From: Jhaorihella thermophila | Lineage (GTDB): Bacteria; Pseudomonadota; Alphaproteobacteria; Rhodobacterales; Rhodobacteraceae | Length of the DNA stretch: 64,000 nt | Direction: 5' to 3' | NCBI RefSeq assembly: GCF_900108275.1 | Contig: NZ_FNVD01000008.1 | Span: 62,001 to 126,000, forward strand | Shown: in pieces, positions 1 to 9,013 of the stretch | How positions within the stretch are numbered: the first letter of the stretch is position 1 | Layout: each line of letters opens with the position of its first letter | Position numbers and translations under genes: made by a program | The notes under the pieces: model-generated | Databases searched by the model: none | What the model saw: the letters and a program-made list of their open reading frames with translations, nothing else | Told to the model about the DNA's origin: nothing

Positions 1-55
1 CTTCTTTCTGGTCCGAAATACCCCGGGGAGCGGGAGGGGCAGCGCCCCTCGCATG
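1..55 (+). repeat. Dispersed intergenic repeat, copy A
   Basis: The arm CTTCTTTCTGGTCCGAAATA leads into CCCCGGGG and then a hairpin, GAGGGGC (34-40) and GCCCCTC (44-50) with a 3-base loop. A second, imperfect hairpin of the same kind lies at 79-99. The same arm and hairpin recur in other gaps of this window (copies B to H). The rest of 56-144 holds only the region before ccmA. The element may be a terminator or REP-like sequence; its function is not shown by the sequence. Confidence 0.7.
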
Positions 56-144
56 GGTCGTTTTTCCGCGCTTCCGGCGCGAGGGGCAGCGTTCCTCGCA
101 AATCCGCTCTTCCTCCCCCCATCCCGATCGGCTAAGCCGCTGCC

Positions 145-759
145 ATGACACTCACGGTGACCGATCTCAGCATCGCCCGAGGCGGCGTGCCGGTGCTCGA
201 AGGGCTGAGCTTCACGCTCGATGCCGGCCGGGCGCTGATCCTGCGCGGCCCCAACGGGATCGGCAAGACGACGCTCTTGCGCACCGTGGCCGGCCTCCAG
301 CCCGCAATCTCCGGGCGGATCAAGGGGGCCGAGGACCGCATCGCCTATGCCGGCCATTCCGACGGCATCAAGCCGACTCTCACGGTGGCCGAGAACCTGA
401 CCTTCTGGGCGCGCGTGTTCGGTGCGGGGTCGATACAGCCCGCGCTGGACGCCTATGACCTGGGCGACCTGACCGACCGCCACGCCGGCAATCTCTCGGC
501 AGGGCAGAAACGCCGGCTGGGCCTGTCGCGGCTGCTGGTCACGGGCCGCCCGATCTGGGTGCTGGACGAACCCACCGTGTCGCTGGACAAAAGCGCGGTG
601 GCCATGTTCGCCGATGCCGTGCGCGCGCACCTGGCCAAGGGCGGCAGCGCGCTCATCGCCACCCATATCGAACTGGGGCTCGAGGGCGAGACGCTGGACG
701 TTGGCCCCTTCAAGGCCACGCCCCCGCCCATCGAGGATTTCGACGGAGGCTTCCTGTGA
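145..759 (+). CDS. ccmA: Haem exporter ATP-binding protein CcmA
   Basis: This is the ATPase subunit of the CcmABCD complex, which releases haem-loaded CcmE for cytochrome c maturation (System I) at the cytoplasmic membrane. The 204-residue protein has one ABC domain: Walker [10 protein letters not shown] near residues 35-43, signature [15 protein letters not shown] in the middle, and Walker [12 protein letters not shown]. The length is normal for CcmA. Its last codons overlap the ccmB start by 4 bases (ATGA-type overlap), so the two are probably translationally coupled. The family call rests on the ABC motifs plus the ccmB-ccmC-ccmD order that follows. Confidence 0.95.
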   Translation: MTLTVTDLSIARGGVPVLEGLSFTLDAGRALILRGPNGIGKTTLLRTVAGLQPAISGRIKGAEDRIAYAGHSDGIKPTLTVAENLTFWARVFGAGSIQPALDAYDLGDLTDRHAGNLSAGQKRRLGLSRLLVTGRPIWVLDEPTVSLDKSAVAMFADAVRAHLAKGGSALIATHIELGLEGETLDVGPFKATPPPIEDFDGGFL

Positions 760-1412
760 TCGCCCTGCTGTCGCGCGACCTGAAACTGGCCTTCCGCGCA
801 GGCGGCGGCTTCGGTCTGGGGCTGGCCTTCTTCCTGATCGTGACCACGCTGGTTCCGTTCAGTGTGGGCCCGCAATCCGCGCTTTTGCAGTCCATCGCGC
901 CGGGCGTGCTGTGGCTGGGCGCGCTGCTGGCCTGCCTGCTGTCGCTCGACCGGCTGTTGGCGCTCGACTGGGAGGACGGATCGCTGGACCTGCTGGCCAC
1001 AGCGCCGCTGCCGCTGGAGGGCGTGGTGACGATCAAGGCGCTGGCGCACTGGCTGACCACCGGCCTGCCGCTGGTGCTGGCCGCGCCGGTGCTGGGGATT
1101 CTCCTGAACCTGCCGCAGGCGGGCTATGCATGGCTGTTGATCTCGCTGGCGCTGGGCACCCCCGCGCTTAGCGTCATCGGCACCTTCGGCGCGGCGCTGA
1201 CCGTGGGGCTCAAACGCGGCGGGCTGCTGCTCAGCTTGCTGGTGCTGCCGCTCTATGTGCCCACGCTCATCTTCGGGGCCGAGGTCGCCCGGCGCGGGGC
1301 GCTGGGCATGGACACTGCAACGTCGCTTCTCATGCTCGCGGGCATTACGGCCGCAGTAATCGCGCTGCTGCCGTTCGCCAGCGCGGCGGTGTTGCGGATC
1401 AACCTGCGGTGA
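756..1412 (+). CDS. ccmB: Haem exporter permease CcmB
   Basis: CcmB is the membrane permease paired with CcmA in the CcmABCD complex of cytochrome c maturation. The 218-residue product is almost entirely hydrophobic, with about six membrane segments and the short polar start [17 protein letters not shown] typical of the family. It overlaps ccmA by 4 bases and is followed 47 bases later by ccmC, so one transcript is likely. Nothing is truncated. Confidence 0.94.
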   Translation: MIALLSRDLKLAFRAGGGFGLGLAFFLIVTTLVPFSVGPQSALLQSIAPGVLWLGALLACLLSLDRLLALDWEDGSLDLLATAPLPLEGVVTIKALAHWLTTGLPLVLAAPVLGILLNLPQAGYAWLLISLALGTPALSVIGTFGAALTVGLKRGGLLLSLLVLPLYVPTLIFGAEVARRGALGMDTATSLLMLAGITAAVIALLPFASAAVLRINLR

Positions 1413-1459
1413 GCAGCGAATGAATTGCCGGCGGTGAAAAGAAGGGCTAGATAGCACCC

Positions 1460-2212
1460 ATGTCGATCTCGCAGAAAATGAACGCGCTCTGGGAATACGC
1501 CAACCCGCGCAAGTTCCTGGCCACGACCGAGCGCGCGCTGCCCTTCTTCTGGACCACCGCCGCGATCGCCACGGTTGCGGGACTGGTCTGGGGCTTCTTC
1601 TTTACCCCGGATGACTACCGGCAGGGATCCACGGTAAAGATCATTTACCTGCATGTCCCGGCGGCGATGCTGGCGATCAACTGCTGGCTGATGATGCTGG
1701 TGACCTCGCTGGTCTGGCTGGTGCGTCGCCACCATGTCAGCGCGCTGGCCGCCCGCGCCGCCGCGCCGATCGGGGCGACGATGACGGTGATCGCGCTGAT
1801 CACCGGGGCGATCTGGGGACAGCCGATGTGGGGCACCTGGTGGGCCTGGGATCCACGGCTGACGTCATTTCTGATCCTGTTCCTGTTCTACCTGGGCTAC
1901 ATCGCGCTCTGGGAGGCGATCGAGAACCCCGATACCGCCGCCGATCTGACGGCCGTCCTGTGCATCGTCGGCTCGGTCTTTGCCGTGCTGAGCCGATACG
2001 CGGTGAATTTCTGGAACCAGGGGCTGCATCAGGGCGCATCGCTCAGCCTCGACAAGGAAGAGCACGTCGCGGACGTGTTCTATTATCCGCTGGTGCTGAC
2101 CATCGCTGGTTTCGTGCTGCTGTTCATCGCGCTGGTGCTCTACCGCACCGGCACCGAGATCCGCGCCCGGCGCACCAAGGCGCTGCTGGCGCGCGAAAGG
2201 GTGGGAGCCTGA
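1460..2212 (+). CDS. ccmC: Haem transporter CcmC
   Basis: CcmC handles periplasmic haem and loads it onto the chaperone CcmE. The 250-residue protein has about six membrane helices. It carries the tryptophan-rich WWD motif of haem-handling proteins, seen as WGQPMWGTWWAWDPRLTS near residues 116-133, plus conserved histidines on the flanking loops (for example in IIYLHVPAAM). It lies third in ccmABCD. The ATG at 1460 is the only start that keeps the usual N-terminus. Confidence 0.95.
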   Translation: MSISQKMNALWEYANPRKFLATTERALPFFWTTAAIATVAGLVWGFFFTPDDYRQGSTVKIIYLHVPAAMLAINCWLMMLVTSLVWLVRRHHVSALAARAAAPIGATMTVIALITGAIWGQPMWGTWWAWDPRLTSFLILFLFYLGYIALWEAIENPDTAADLTAVLCIVGSVFAVLSRYAVNFWNQGLHQGASLSLDKEEHVADVFYYPLVLTIAGFVLLFIALVLYRTGTEIRARRTKALLARERVGA

Positions 2213-2214
2213 TC

Positions 2215-2373
2215 ATGATTCCCGATCTTGGCAAATATGCCGATACGGTTCTGTCGGCCTATGCCATCTCGATCCTGCTGCTGGTCGCGCTTGTGGTTCT
2301 TAGCCTGCGCCGGGGGCGCAAGGTCCGCGAAGAGATGGAGCGGACCGAAGCACGCCTGACCAGTCGGCGCTGA
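2215..2373 (+). CDS. ccmD: Haem exporter protein CcmD
   Basis: This is a 52-residue single-pass membrane protein that stabilises the CcmABC-CcmE complex. It has a short N-terminal region (MIPDLGKYADTVLSAY), one transmembrane helix near residues 13-31, and a basic cytoplasmic tail (LRRGRKVREEME), which is the standard CcmD layout. The ATG lies 2 bases after the ccmC stop. In Rhodobacter the thioredoxin-like helX/ccmG follows ccmD, but here no further ccm gene follows and the next gene is convergent. Confidence 0.9.
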   Translation: MIPDLGKYADTVLSAYAISILLLVALVVLSLRRGRKVREEMERTEARLTSRR

Positions 2374-2416
2374 GGCCGCAGTTTCGCGGCCGGCGACTTC
2401 ACGTCGAAATCGCCGG
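2374..2416 (+). terminator. Possible terminator hairpins after ccmD
   Basis: Directly after the ccmD stop there is a perfect 6-bp stem, GGCCGC (2374-2379) with GCGGCC (2386-2391). A second 7-bp stem, CCGGCGA with TCGCCGG (2390-2416), follows. Neither is followed by a T run, so this is a weak terminator call. It sits in the gap between the convergent ccm and pdh operons, and the rest of the gap to 2501 holds nothing I recognise. Confidence 0.35.
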
Positions 2417-2501
2417 ACCGAGCGCATGAATTGCGGCCTGCGGCCCGCCTTTGTCCCGCTGCGGGCAAGACGGGCAGGAGGCCGGAATACGGTGGGTTGC
2501 C

Positions 2502-3818
2502 TCAGGCGAGCATCGCCACGGGGTTTTCAAGATTGTCCTTGATCGCCTGAAGAAGTTGCGCGCCAAGCGCGCCGTCGATCACGCGGTGATCCACCGACAG
2601 CGTCACCGACATGACCGTGGCGACGGTCAGTTCCCCGTCATCCCCCACGACCGGTTTCTTCACGCCCGCACCCACCGCAAGGATCGCGGCATGGGGAGGG
2701 TTGATGACCGCGTCGAAATTGTCGATCCCGAACATGCCGAGATTGGAAATCGCAAAGCTGCCGCCCTGGTATTCATGCGGGGTAAGCTTTCGGTCGCGGG
2801 CGCGGGTGGCAAGATCCTTCATCTCGGCCGAAAGGGCCGAAAGCGACTTCTTGTCGGCATCCTGAAGGACCGGGGTAAACAGGCCACCCTCGACGGCCAC
2901 GGCGACGGCCACATCCGAGGGCTTGAGCCTCAGGATCCGGTCGCCGGCCCAGACGGCATTGGCATCGGGCACCTGTTGCAGCGCCTGGGCGCAGGCCTTG
3001 ATGATGAAGTCGTTGACACTGAGCTTGATCCCGCGATCGGCCAGCTGCGCGTTGAGCTCGGCGCGGAACTTAAGCAGCGCGTCCAGCCGGATGTCGCGGC
3101 GCAGGTAGAAATGCGGGATCGTCTGCTTGGCCTCGGTGAGCCGCGCGGCGATTGTCTTGCGCATGCCGTCCAGCGTGACCTCTTCGTAGTCGCGGCCTTC
3201 GTACATGCGCGCGACGGCATCGGCCGAGACCGCCGGAGCAGGCGCTGCGGCGGGTGCGGCGGCGGCGGTCGCGGGCGCTGCGGCGGGTTGCGGGGCCGGG
3301 GCAGGGGCCGCTGCCGTGGCGGCCAGAACGTCCGCCTTGACGATCCGCCCGTGCGGGCCGGAGCCCTGGATCGCGGACAGGTCCAGCCCCTTTTCGGCGG
3401 CAATGCGGCGGGCGAGCGGCGAGGCGAAGATGCGCGCGCCGCCGGCGGTCGCCGGAGCTGCCGGAGCCGGCGCTGCGGCGGTCGGAGCAGGCGGTGTTGC
3501 CGGGGCAGGGGACGGCGCAGCCGGTGCGGCGGCCGGTGCCGGGGCCGCGGGGGCGCTCGCGTCTCCGACCTCTTCGCCCTCTTCCACGAGGATGGCGATG
3601 GGCGTGTTGACCTTCACGCCCTCGGTGCCTTCGGGGATCAGGATCTTGCCGATCACCCCTTCATCGACGGCCTCGAACTCCATCGTGGCCTTGTCGGTTT
3701 CGATCTCGGCGATCACGTCGCCGCTGGAGACGGTATCGCCTTCCTTGACCAGCCATTTGGCCAGCGTGCCTTCCTCCATGGTCGGAGACAGGGCGGGCAT
3801 CAGGATTTCGGTGGGCAT
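2502..3818 (-). CDS. pdhC: Pyruvate dehydrogenase E2, dihydrolipoamide acetyltransferase
   Basis: This E2 subunit transfers the acetyl group from lipoate to CoA and forms the core of the pyruvate dehydrogenase complex. The 438 residues show an N-terminal lipoyl domain (1-80, lipoyl lysine K43 in ETDKATME), an Ala/Pro linker, a peripheral-subunit-binding domain near 128-166 ([13 protein letters not shown]), a second Ala/Pro linker, and the catalytic acetyltransferase domain ending in DHRVIDG with the active-site His near 411. It is last in the leftward operon pdhA, VOC gene, pdhB, pdhC, and a repeat lies between pdhB and pdhC. Its lipoyl-domain DNA is almost identical to that of pdhB. Confidence 0.96.
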   Translation of the reverse strand: MPTEILMPALSPTMEEGTLAKWLVKEGDTVSSGDVIAEIETDKATMEFEAVDEGVIGKILIPEGTEGVKVNTPIAILVEEGEEVGDASAPAAPAPAAAPAAPSPAPATPPAPTAAAPAPAAPATAGGARIFASPLARRIAAEKGLDLSAIQGSGPHGRIVKADVLAATAAAPAPAPQPAAAPATAAAAPAAAPAPAVSADAVARMYEGRDYEEVTLDGMRKTIAARLTEAKQTIPHFYLRRDIRLDALLKFRAELNAQLADRGIKLSVNDFIIKACAQALQQVPDANAVWAGDRILRLKPSDVAVAVAVEGGLFTPVLQDADKKSLSALSAEMKDLATRARDRKLTPHEYQGGSFAISNLGMFGIDNFDAVINPPHAAILAVGAGVKKPVVGDDGELTVATVMSVTLSVDHRVIDGALGAQLLQAIKDNLENPVAMLA

Positions 3819-3837
3819 GGGCTATGCTCCTGGATAG

Positions 3838-3900
3838 GTCCGGGTGCGAGGGGCGCTGCCCCTCGCGCTCCCCGGGATATTTTCAGCAAGAGGAAGGGGA
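3838..3900 (-). repeat. Dispersed intergenic repeat, copy B
   Basis: Read on the minus strand this gives CTTCCTCTTGCTGAAAATAT, then CCCGGGGAGC and the hairpin GCGAGGGGC/GCCCCTCGC. It fills the gap between pdhB and pdhC, so any hairpin would form inside the pdh message and could lower pdhC expression relative to pdhB or stabilise the upstream RNA. That role is inference. Confidence 0.75.
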
Positions 3901-3913
3901 AAGGTCGCGCCGA

Positions 3914-5320
3914 TCACCGATAGGTCACCTCGTGGACGGCGGCGACCACCTCGTCGGTGGTGACCAGCGCGTGACGTTCCAGGTTCGCCGCATAGGGCAT
4001 CGGCACGTCCTTGCCGGTGCAGTTGATGACCGGCGCGTCGAGCCAGTCGAACGCCTCGCGCATGATGACCGAGCCGATGTAGTTCCCGACCGAGCCCTGC
4101 GGCCAGCCTTCCTCGACCGTGACGCAGCGGTTGGTCTTCATCACCGAGCGGATGACGGTGCCGGTGTCCATCGGGCGCAGGGTGCGCAGGTCGATCACCT
4201 CGGCCGAGATGCCGTCGGCGGCGAGCCGGTCGGCGGCTTCGAGCGCGTAGGTCATGCCGATGCCGAAGCTGACGATGGTGACGTCCGACCCTTCGCGCCA
4301 GATCCGCGCCTTGCCGAAGGGGATGGTGAAGTCGTCCAGCACCGGCACCTCGAAGCTGCGGCCGTAGAGGATTTCGTTTTCCAGGAACACCACGGGGTTG
4401 GGATCGCGGATCGCCGATTTCAGCAGGCCCTTGGCGTCGGCGGCGGAATAGGGCATCGCCACCTTGAGGCCGGGGATCTGCATGTACCAGGCGGCATAGT
4501 CCTGGCTGTGCTGGGCGGCGACGCGGGCGGCGGCGCCGTTGGGGCCGCGGAACACGATCGGGCAGTTCATCTGACCGCCGGACATGTAGAGCGTCTTGGC
4601 CGCCGAGTTGATGATGTGGTCGATCCCCTGCATCGCGAAGTTCCACGTCATGAACTCGACGATCGGCCTGAGCCCGCCGAAGGCCGAACCGACGCCGATC
4701 CCGGCAAAGCCGTTTTCCGTGATCGGCGTGTCGATCACCCGGCGGGATCCGAATTCGTCCAGAAGCCCCTGGCTGACCTTGTAGGCGCCCTGATATTCGG
4801 CGACTTCCTCGCCCATCAGATAGACGCTTTCATCTGCGCGCATCTCTTCGGCCATCGCGTCGCGCAGGGCCTCGCGCACGGTCTGAGCCTTCATCGGGGT
4901 GCCCTCGGGCCAGTCCGGGGTCAGGTCGGCGGCGGGAGGTTCCGGCGCGGCGGGGGCCTGAGGTGCGGCGGCGGCTGGTGCGGCCGGGGCGGCAGGCGCC
5001 GTTTCCGCCGGGGCTGCGGCGGGGGCCGAAGCCGGGGCCGGGGCCGGGGCCGGGGCGCTGGCGTCGCCGACCTCTTCACCTTCCTCGACCAGAATGGCGA
5101 TGGGCGTGTTGACCTTCACGCCCTCGGTGCCCTCGGGCACGAGGATCTTGCCGATCACCCCTTCATCGACGGCCTCGAATTCCATCGTGGCCTTGTCGGT
5201 TTCGATCTCGGCGATCACGTCGCCGCTGGAGACGGTATCGCCTTCCTTGACCAGCCATTTGGCCAGCGTGCCTTCCTCCATGGTCGGAGACAGGGCGGGC
5301 ATCAGGATTTCGGTTGCCAT
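3914..5320 (-). CDS. pdhB: Pyruvate dehydrogenase E1 beta with N-terminal lipoyl domain
   Basis: This is the beta subunit of pyruvate dehydrogenase E1, which together with PdhA decarboxylates pyruvate using thiamine diphosphate. At 468 residues it is longer than a plain E1-beta (about 330) because it starts with a complete lipoyl domain (1-80, lipoyl K43). An Ala/Pro linker (about 88-132) follows, then the transketolase-like pyrimidine-binding domain ([18 protein letters not shown]) and the C-terminal transketolase domain ([16 protein letters not shown] at the end). The extra lipoyl domain is a known feature of alphaproteobacterial PdhB. It lies 3 bases after the VOC gene. Confidence 0.96.
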   Translation of the reverse strand: MATEILMPALSPTMEEGTLAKWLVKEGDTVSSGDVIAEIETDKATMEFEAVDEGVIGKILVPEGTEGVKVNTPIAILVEEGEEVGDASAPAPAPAPASAPAAAPAETAPAAPAAPAAAAPQAPAAPEPPAADLTPDWPEGTPMKAQTVREALRDAMAEEMRADESVYLMGEEVAEYQGAYKVSQGLLDEFGSRRVIDTPITENGFAGIGVGSAFGGLRPIVEFMTWNFAMQGIDHIINSAAKTLYMSGGQMNCPIVFRGPNGAAARVAAQHSQDYAAWYMQIPGLKVAMPYSAADAKGLLKSAIRDPNPVVFLENEILYGRSFEVPVLDDFTIPFGKARIWREGSDVTIVSFGIGMTYALEAADRLAADGISAEVIDLRTLRPMDTGTVIRSVMKTNRCVTVEEGWPQGSVGNYIGSVIMREAFDWLDAPVINCTGKDVPMPYAANLERHALVTTDEVVAAVHEVTYR

Positions 5321-5323
5321 GCT

Positions 5324-5713
5324 TCAGTTTCCTTCCTGTGCCGGGGTAATCATCCCGACGATGTTTCCTTGTCCGTCTTCGACATAGGCGCAGCGCCCGA
5401 TGCCGGGGTAGTCGGCGGGCGGCAGCGCCTCGGCGCCGCCATTGGCCAGCGCCCATGCATATCGCGCGTCGCAGTCGTCAACTTCAAAGGTCATGGTGCA
5501 TCCCCGCACGGGGCTTCCCGGCTCGGGCGCGGTGCCGATCCGCTGCATCATTCCTCCGGTCAGATCCTTGCCGTGACCGATCGCTTCGCTTTCGATCAGG
5601 TGGTAGCCGACTTCTTCTCCGCCGGGCATCGGGGCAAAGTTCCACCCGAAGAGGCCGGCGTAAAATGCCTTGGCCTGCGCCACGTCGCTGACATGTATTT
5701 CGAAATGCGGCAT
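5324..5713 (-). CDS. VOC (glyoxalase/bleomycin resistance) family protein
   Basis: A 129-residue protein with the paired beta-alpha-beta-beta-beta units of the vicinal-oxygen-chelate fold. It starts MPHFEIHVSDVAQAKAFYAG, has FEVDDCDARYAWALANGGA in the second half, and ends with the typical GNIVGMITP strand. Its substrate is unknown. It lies between pdhA (8-base gap) and pdhB (3-base gap) in the same direction, so it must be co-transcribed with pyruvate dehydrogenase. VOC proteins include glyoxalases and epimerases; a role in detoxifying a reactive keto-aldehyde near pyruvate metabolism is only a guess. The ATG at 5713 gives the standard VOC N-terminus. Confidence 0.85.
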   Translation of the reverse strand: MPHFEIHVSDVAQAKAFYAGLFGWNFAPMPGGEEVGYHLIESEAIGHGKDLTGGMMQRIGTAPEPGSPVRGCTMTFEVDDCDARYAWALANGGAEALPPADYPGIGRCAYVEDGQGNIVGMITPAQEGN

Positions 5714-5721
5714 GCCGGGTC

Positions 5722-6711
5722 TCAGGCGTAGACGTCGGTCCAGAGCTCGTCCAGCGGCGGCTCGGGGCTTTCCCTGGCGAAATCGGCGGCCTCGTTGACG
5801 ATCTGCTTGATCTCTCTGTCGATCGCCTTCAGGTCGTCCTCGGTTGCGTGTTTGCCCTCCAGCAGCAGGTGGCGGACATGTTCGATCGCGTCGCGGGTTT
5901 CGCGCACCTTCTGCACCTCTTCGCGGGTGCGGTATTTCGCCGGGTCGGACATCGAGTGGCCGCGATAGCGGTAGGTCTTCATCTCGAGGATATACGGCCC
6001 CTTGCCCGCGCGGCAGTGAGCAACAGCCTTTTCGCCGGCCGCCTTGACCGCCAGCACGTCCATGCCGTCCACCGCCTCGCCGGGAATGTTGAAGGCCGCG
6101 CCGCGGGTCCACAGCTCCGGCGTGGCCGAGGCACGCTTGACCGCGGTGCCCATGGCATACTGGTTGTTCTCGATCACGAAGATCACCGGCAGCTGCCACA
6201 GTTCGGCCATGTTGAAGGTTTCGTAGACCTGACCCTGGTTGGCGGCGCCATCGCCGAAATAGGTGAAGGTGACCCGGTCGGTGCCGCGATATTTGTCGGC
6301 AAAGGCCAGCCCCGCGCCCAGCGGCACCTGCGCGCCGACGATGCCGTGCCCGCCGTAGAAGTCCTTTTCCTTCGAGAACATGTGCATCGAGCCGCCCTTG
6401 CCCTTGGAATAGCCGCCGATGCGGCCGGTCAGCTCGGCCATGACACCCTTGGGATCCATGCCGCAGGCCAGCATATGGCCATGATCGCGGTAGGAAGTGA
6501 TCCGCTTGTCGCCCTCTTCGGCAGCGGCCTCGAGCCCCACGACCACGGCCTCCTGGCCGATGTAGAGATGGCAGAACCCTCCGATCAGGCCCATGCCATA
6601 GAGCTGGCCCGCCTTTTCCTCGAATCGGCGGATCAACAGCATCTCGCGGTAATATCTCTTGAGTTCCTCGGCGGAAACATTTGGTTTCCTTGTGCTTTTT
6701 CGGGCAGCCAT
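5722..6711 (-). CDS. pdhA: Pyruvate dehydrogenase E1 alpha
   Basis: This is the alpha subunit of E1, binding thiamine diphosphate and carrying the phosphate-type loop. The 329 residues include the ThDP-binding stretch GDGAANQGQVYETFNMA, the active-site loop YRYRGHSMSDPAKYR, and the N-terminal region LLIRRFEEKAGQLYG common to E1-alpha. The length is normal. It is the first gene of the leftward pdh operon. An 11-bp inverted repeat lies 24 bases upstream of the start codon and may be the operator controlling the operon. Confidence 0.97.
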   Translation of the reverse strand: MAARKSTRKPNVSAEELKRYYREMLLIRRFEEKAGQLYGMGLIGGFCHLYIGQEAVVVGLEAAAEEGDKRITSYRDHGHMLACGMDPKGVMAELTGRIGGYSKGKGGSMHMFSKEKDFYGGHGIVGAQVPLGAGLAFADKYRGTDRVTFTYFGDGAANQGQVYETFNMAELWQLPVIFVIENNQYAMGTAVKRASATPELWTRGAAFNIPGEAVDGMDVLAVKAAGEKAVAHCRAGKGPYILEMKTYRYRGHSMSDPAKYRTREEVQKVRETRDAIEHVRHLLLEGKHATEDDLKAIDREIKQIVNEAADFARESPEPPLDELWTDVYA

Positions 6712-6734
6712 GGCGGGGATGCCTCCTCTGGAGA

Positions 6735-6760
6735 TAGATAGTTTAGCGTTAAACTATCTA
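6735..6760 (-). promoter_or_regulatory. Operator-like inverted repeat upstream of pdhA
   Basis: TAGATAGTTTA (6735-6745) and TAAACTATCTA (6750-6760) form a perfect 11-bp inverted repeat with a 4-base spacer, GCGT. The block is strikingly AT-rich against its surroundings and ends 24 bases before the pdhA start. A dimeric repressor or activator of the pdh operon is the simplest reading, but the regulator cannot be named from the sequence. The remaining gap 6761-6854 shows nothing else. Confidence 0.65.
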
Positions 6761-6854
6761 ATAGAAGATTTTTCCCGGTCTGGCGAGTGCAAATCTTACG
6801 CGACGGAAGCGCCCCGACATGCGCCGGACGCATGGCGGGCGTTTCAGAGATGTT

Positions 6855-7154
6855 TCAGCGAATGACGATTTCGTCGGAGCGCAGCATGCCCAGCACGGAC
6901 CGCGCCTGTTCGTCCAGCAGATCAAGGTCGAGATAATCGTCCGAAAGCCGCCGGGTCAGGTTCTCCATCCGGGCGATCTCGGCGTTGAGGCGATCAAGCT
7001 CGCCTTGCAGCGCCTTTCGCTCCGCCTGCAGCTCGACCCGGCGGAACAGCCCGTAATCCCCCTGCACGGCGGCAAAGGTGAAATAGCCACCGATGGCGAA
7101 AGCCAGGGTAAAGAACAGAAGCGAGCCAAAACTGCGGCGGGTGGAACGGGTCAC
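6855..7154 (-). CDS. FtsB/DivIC-like septum formation initiator
   Basis: A 99-residue bitopic membrane protein: a short basic N-terminus (VTRSTRRSFGSLLFF), one transmembrane helix, then a coiled coil (ELQAERKALQGELDRLNAEI) and a C-terminal region EQARSVLGMLRSDEIVI. This is the layout of the FtsB/DivIC family, which joins FtsL and FtsQ in the division complex. I chose the GTG at 7154; the frame is open further upstream, but that part has no conserved look. The gene lies just upstream of pdhA, as is common in alphaproteobacteria, where ftsB neighbours the pdh operon. Confidence 0.85.
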   Translation of the reverse strand: MTRSTRRSFGSLLFFTLAFAIGGYFTFAAVQGDYGLFRRVELQAERKALQGELDRLNAEIARMENLTRRLSDDYLDLDLLDEQARSVLGMLRSDEIVIR

Positions 7155-7354
7155 GGGTGAAACTGCCTCTGCCTCGATGTCCGGTCGCGGCCTCTTGCCG
7201 GGCCGCTGGCGGAGAGCTTGCCATATTCGGTTCGCAAGGGGAATCCCCATTTGGTGCACCGGGCGAATTTTTCCCGCTGGTGACGCAATGGCGCGCTGGC
7301 GCGGGCGGCGCGGCGGGTGCATCCTGTGGCCGAAAAACAGGAGGAGGAACAGCC

Positions 7355-8977
7355 ATGACCCGCGCACGTCCGCGATCCGATCTTGGCACGCATGAGGTTC
7401 TGAATCAGCCCGTGCCCCGCAGCGCCGCCGATCTGTGGCAGACCGATGCCCCTCTGCGCGGCGCGGTTGAATGGGCCGGCGGACGGACCGACATGCTGGC
7501 CCGGGCCGGTGCCCGCTATGGCAGCGAGGAACTGCAGCAGGCAGCGTTGGAGGCCCGCCGCGACACCCCGCGCCTGAAGCTTTTCGACCGTTCCGGCCGG
7601 CGCCTGGACGAGGTCGCGTTTCACCCCGGCTATCACGCCTGCATGGCGGCGGGGATGGAGCTGGGCTATGCCCACGCCGCCTGGGACGGGCGCCCGGGCG
7701 GGCATGTCACCCATGCGGCGCTCGTCTACATGCAGATGCAGGTCGAGCCGGGCGTTGGCTGTCCGCTGACCATGACCTATGCCGCGGTGCCCGCGCTGGG
7801 CGTGAATCCCGATCTGGAAAGGCTGTGGCGGCCCAAACTGACATCGGCCACCTACGACCCCTCGGTGCGCCCGGTGGGGGAAAAGGCTGGCGCGACCATG
7901 GGCATGGCCATGACCGAAAAGCAAGGCGGGTCGGATGTGCGCGTCAATACCACCCGCGCGGTGCGCGACGGCGATGCCTGGCGGCTGACCGGGCACAAAT
8001 GGTTCTGCTCGGCGCCCATGTCGGACGGCTTCCTGACGCTGGCGCAGGCGCCGGGCGGGCTGACCTGTTTCCTCGTGCCGCGCTGGCTGCCCGACGGCGA
8101 GCGCAACGGCATCCGCATCCAGCGGCTCAAGGACAAGCTGGGCGACCGCGCCAATGCCAGTTCCGAGATCGAATATGTCGATGCGCTGGCGTATCAGCTG
8201 GGCGAAGAGGGGGCCGGCGTGCGCACCATCATCGAGATGGTGCATCATACACGGCTGGATACCGCGATCGCGCCGGCGGGGCTGATGCACGCGGCTCTGG
8301 CCGAGGCGCATTGGTGGGTGCAGGGCCGCTCGGCCTTTCAGCGCCGCCTGATCGACCAGCCGCTGATGCGCGCGGTGCTGGCCGATCTGGCGCTGGACTG
8401 GGAGGCCTCGGTCGCGGTCGGGTTCCTTGTCGCCCGCGCCTTCGACGGCACTGACGACGGGGCGCGCGCGCTCGCCCGGATCGGCGTGGCGCTGGCCAAG
8501 TTTCTCAACAACAAGCGCTGCGTGCCCGTGGTGGCCGAGGCGATGGAGGTGCTGGGCGGCATGGGCTATGTCGAAGAGACGCCGATGCCCATGTTCTTCC
8601 GTCAGTCGCCGCTCAACGGAATCTGGGAAGGCTCGGGGAACGTGATCTGCCTGGACATCCTGCGCTCGCTGACACGCGAACCCCGCGCCGACGAGGCGCT
8701 GCAGACGGTCTTCGATCAGGTGCGCGGCACGGATGCCCGGCTCGACGCCGCCGTGGCCGCCCATCATGACCGCTGGCCGACCCTGCCGCCCGAGGCCGAG
8801 GCCCGCTGGTTCGCCGAAAGCCTCGGCACGCTGCTTTCAGCGGCCGCACTGGTGCAGATGGCGCCAAACGCGGTTGCGGATGGCTACATCGCCACGCGGG
8901 TCGAGGGCCGGCGCGGTTCGGTGCACGGCGCAGTCACCGGCTTGGACGCCGAGGCAATTCTTTCGCGACTGGGCTGA
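7355..8977 (+). CDS. Acyl-CoA dehydrogenase, AidB-like
   Basis: A 540-residue FAD-dependent acyl-CoA dehydrogenase-fold protein, longer than the usual 380-400. It has the FAD-binding stretch AMTEKQGGSDVRVNTT, the KWFCSAPMSDGFLTLAQA segment, and a C-terminal domain with GGMGYVEETPMPMFFRQSPL and WEGSGNVICLD, which match the AidB branch. AidB is linked to alkylation protection, but many relatives have unknown substrates, so I do not assign one. The ATG at 7355 follows a strong GGAGGAGG ribosome-binding site. The 200 bases between this gene and ftsB carry the divergent promoters. Confidence 0.88.
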   Translation: MTRARPRSDLGTHEVLNQPVPRSAADLWQTDAPLRGAVEWAGGRTDMLARAGARYGSEELQQAALEARRDTPRLKLFDRSGRRLDEVAFHPGYHACMAAGMELGYAHAAWDGRPGGHVTHAALVYMQMQVEPGVGCPLTMTYAAVPALGVNPDLERLWRPKLTSATYDPSVRPVGEKAGATMGMAMTEKQGGSDVRVNTTRAVRDGDAWRLTGHKWFCSAPMSDGFLTLAQAPGGLTCFLVPRWLPDGERNGIRIQRLKDKLGDRANASSEIEYVDALAYQLGEEGAGVRTIIEMVHHTRLDTAIAPAGLMHAALAEAHWWVQGRSAFQRRLIDQPLMRAVLADLALDWEASVAVGFLVARAFDGTDDGARALARIGVALAKFLNNKRCVPVVAEAMEVLGGMGYVEETPMPMFFRQSPLNGIWEGSGNVICLDILRSLTREPRADEALQTVFDQVRGTDARLDAAVAAHHDRWPTLPPEAEARWFAESLGTLLSAAALVQMAPNAVADGYIATRVEGRRGSVHGAVTGLDAEAILSRLG

Positions 8978-9013
8978 ACCACCCGCCACTTACGGGGCAA
9001 CTCCACCCGTTTC

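Noticed and set aside
3260-3560. Possible tandem repeats in the pdhC linker region
   Set aside because: These are Ala/Pro-rich linkers with GCG/CCG codons, low complexity rather than repeats of a unit.
2451-3923. Long open frames antisense to pdhC, pdhB and pdhA
   Set aside because: They mirror GC-rich coding on the other strand, are rich in His/Arg/Gly/Asp, and have no recognisable domains; the pdh genes explain this DNA.
7151-8767. Open frame of 538 codons antisense to the acyl-CoA dehydrogenase
   Set aside because: Composition (His, Arg, Gln, Gly) is typical of a shadow frame; the forward gene has clear family motifs and a strong ribosome-binding site.
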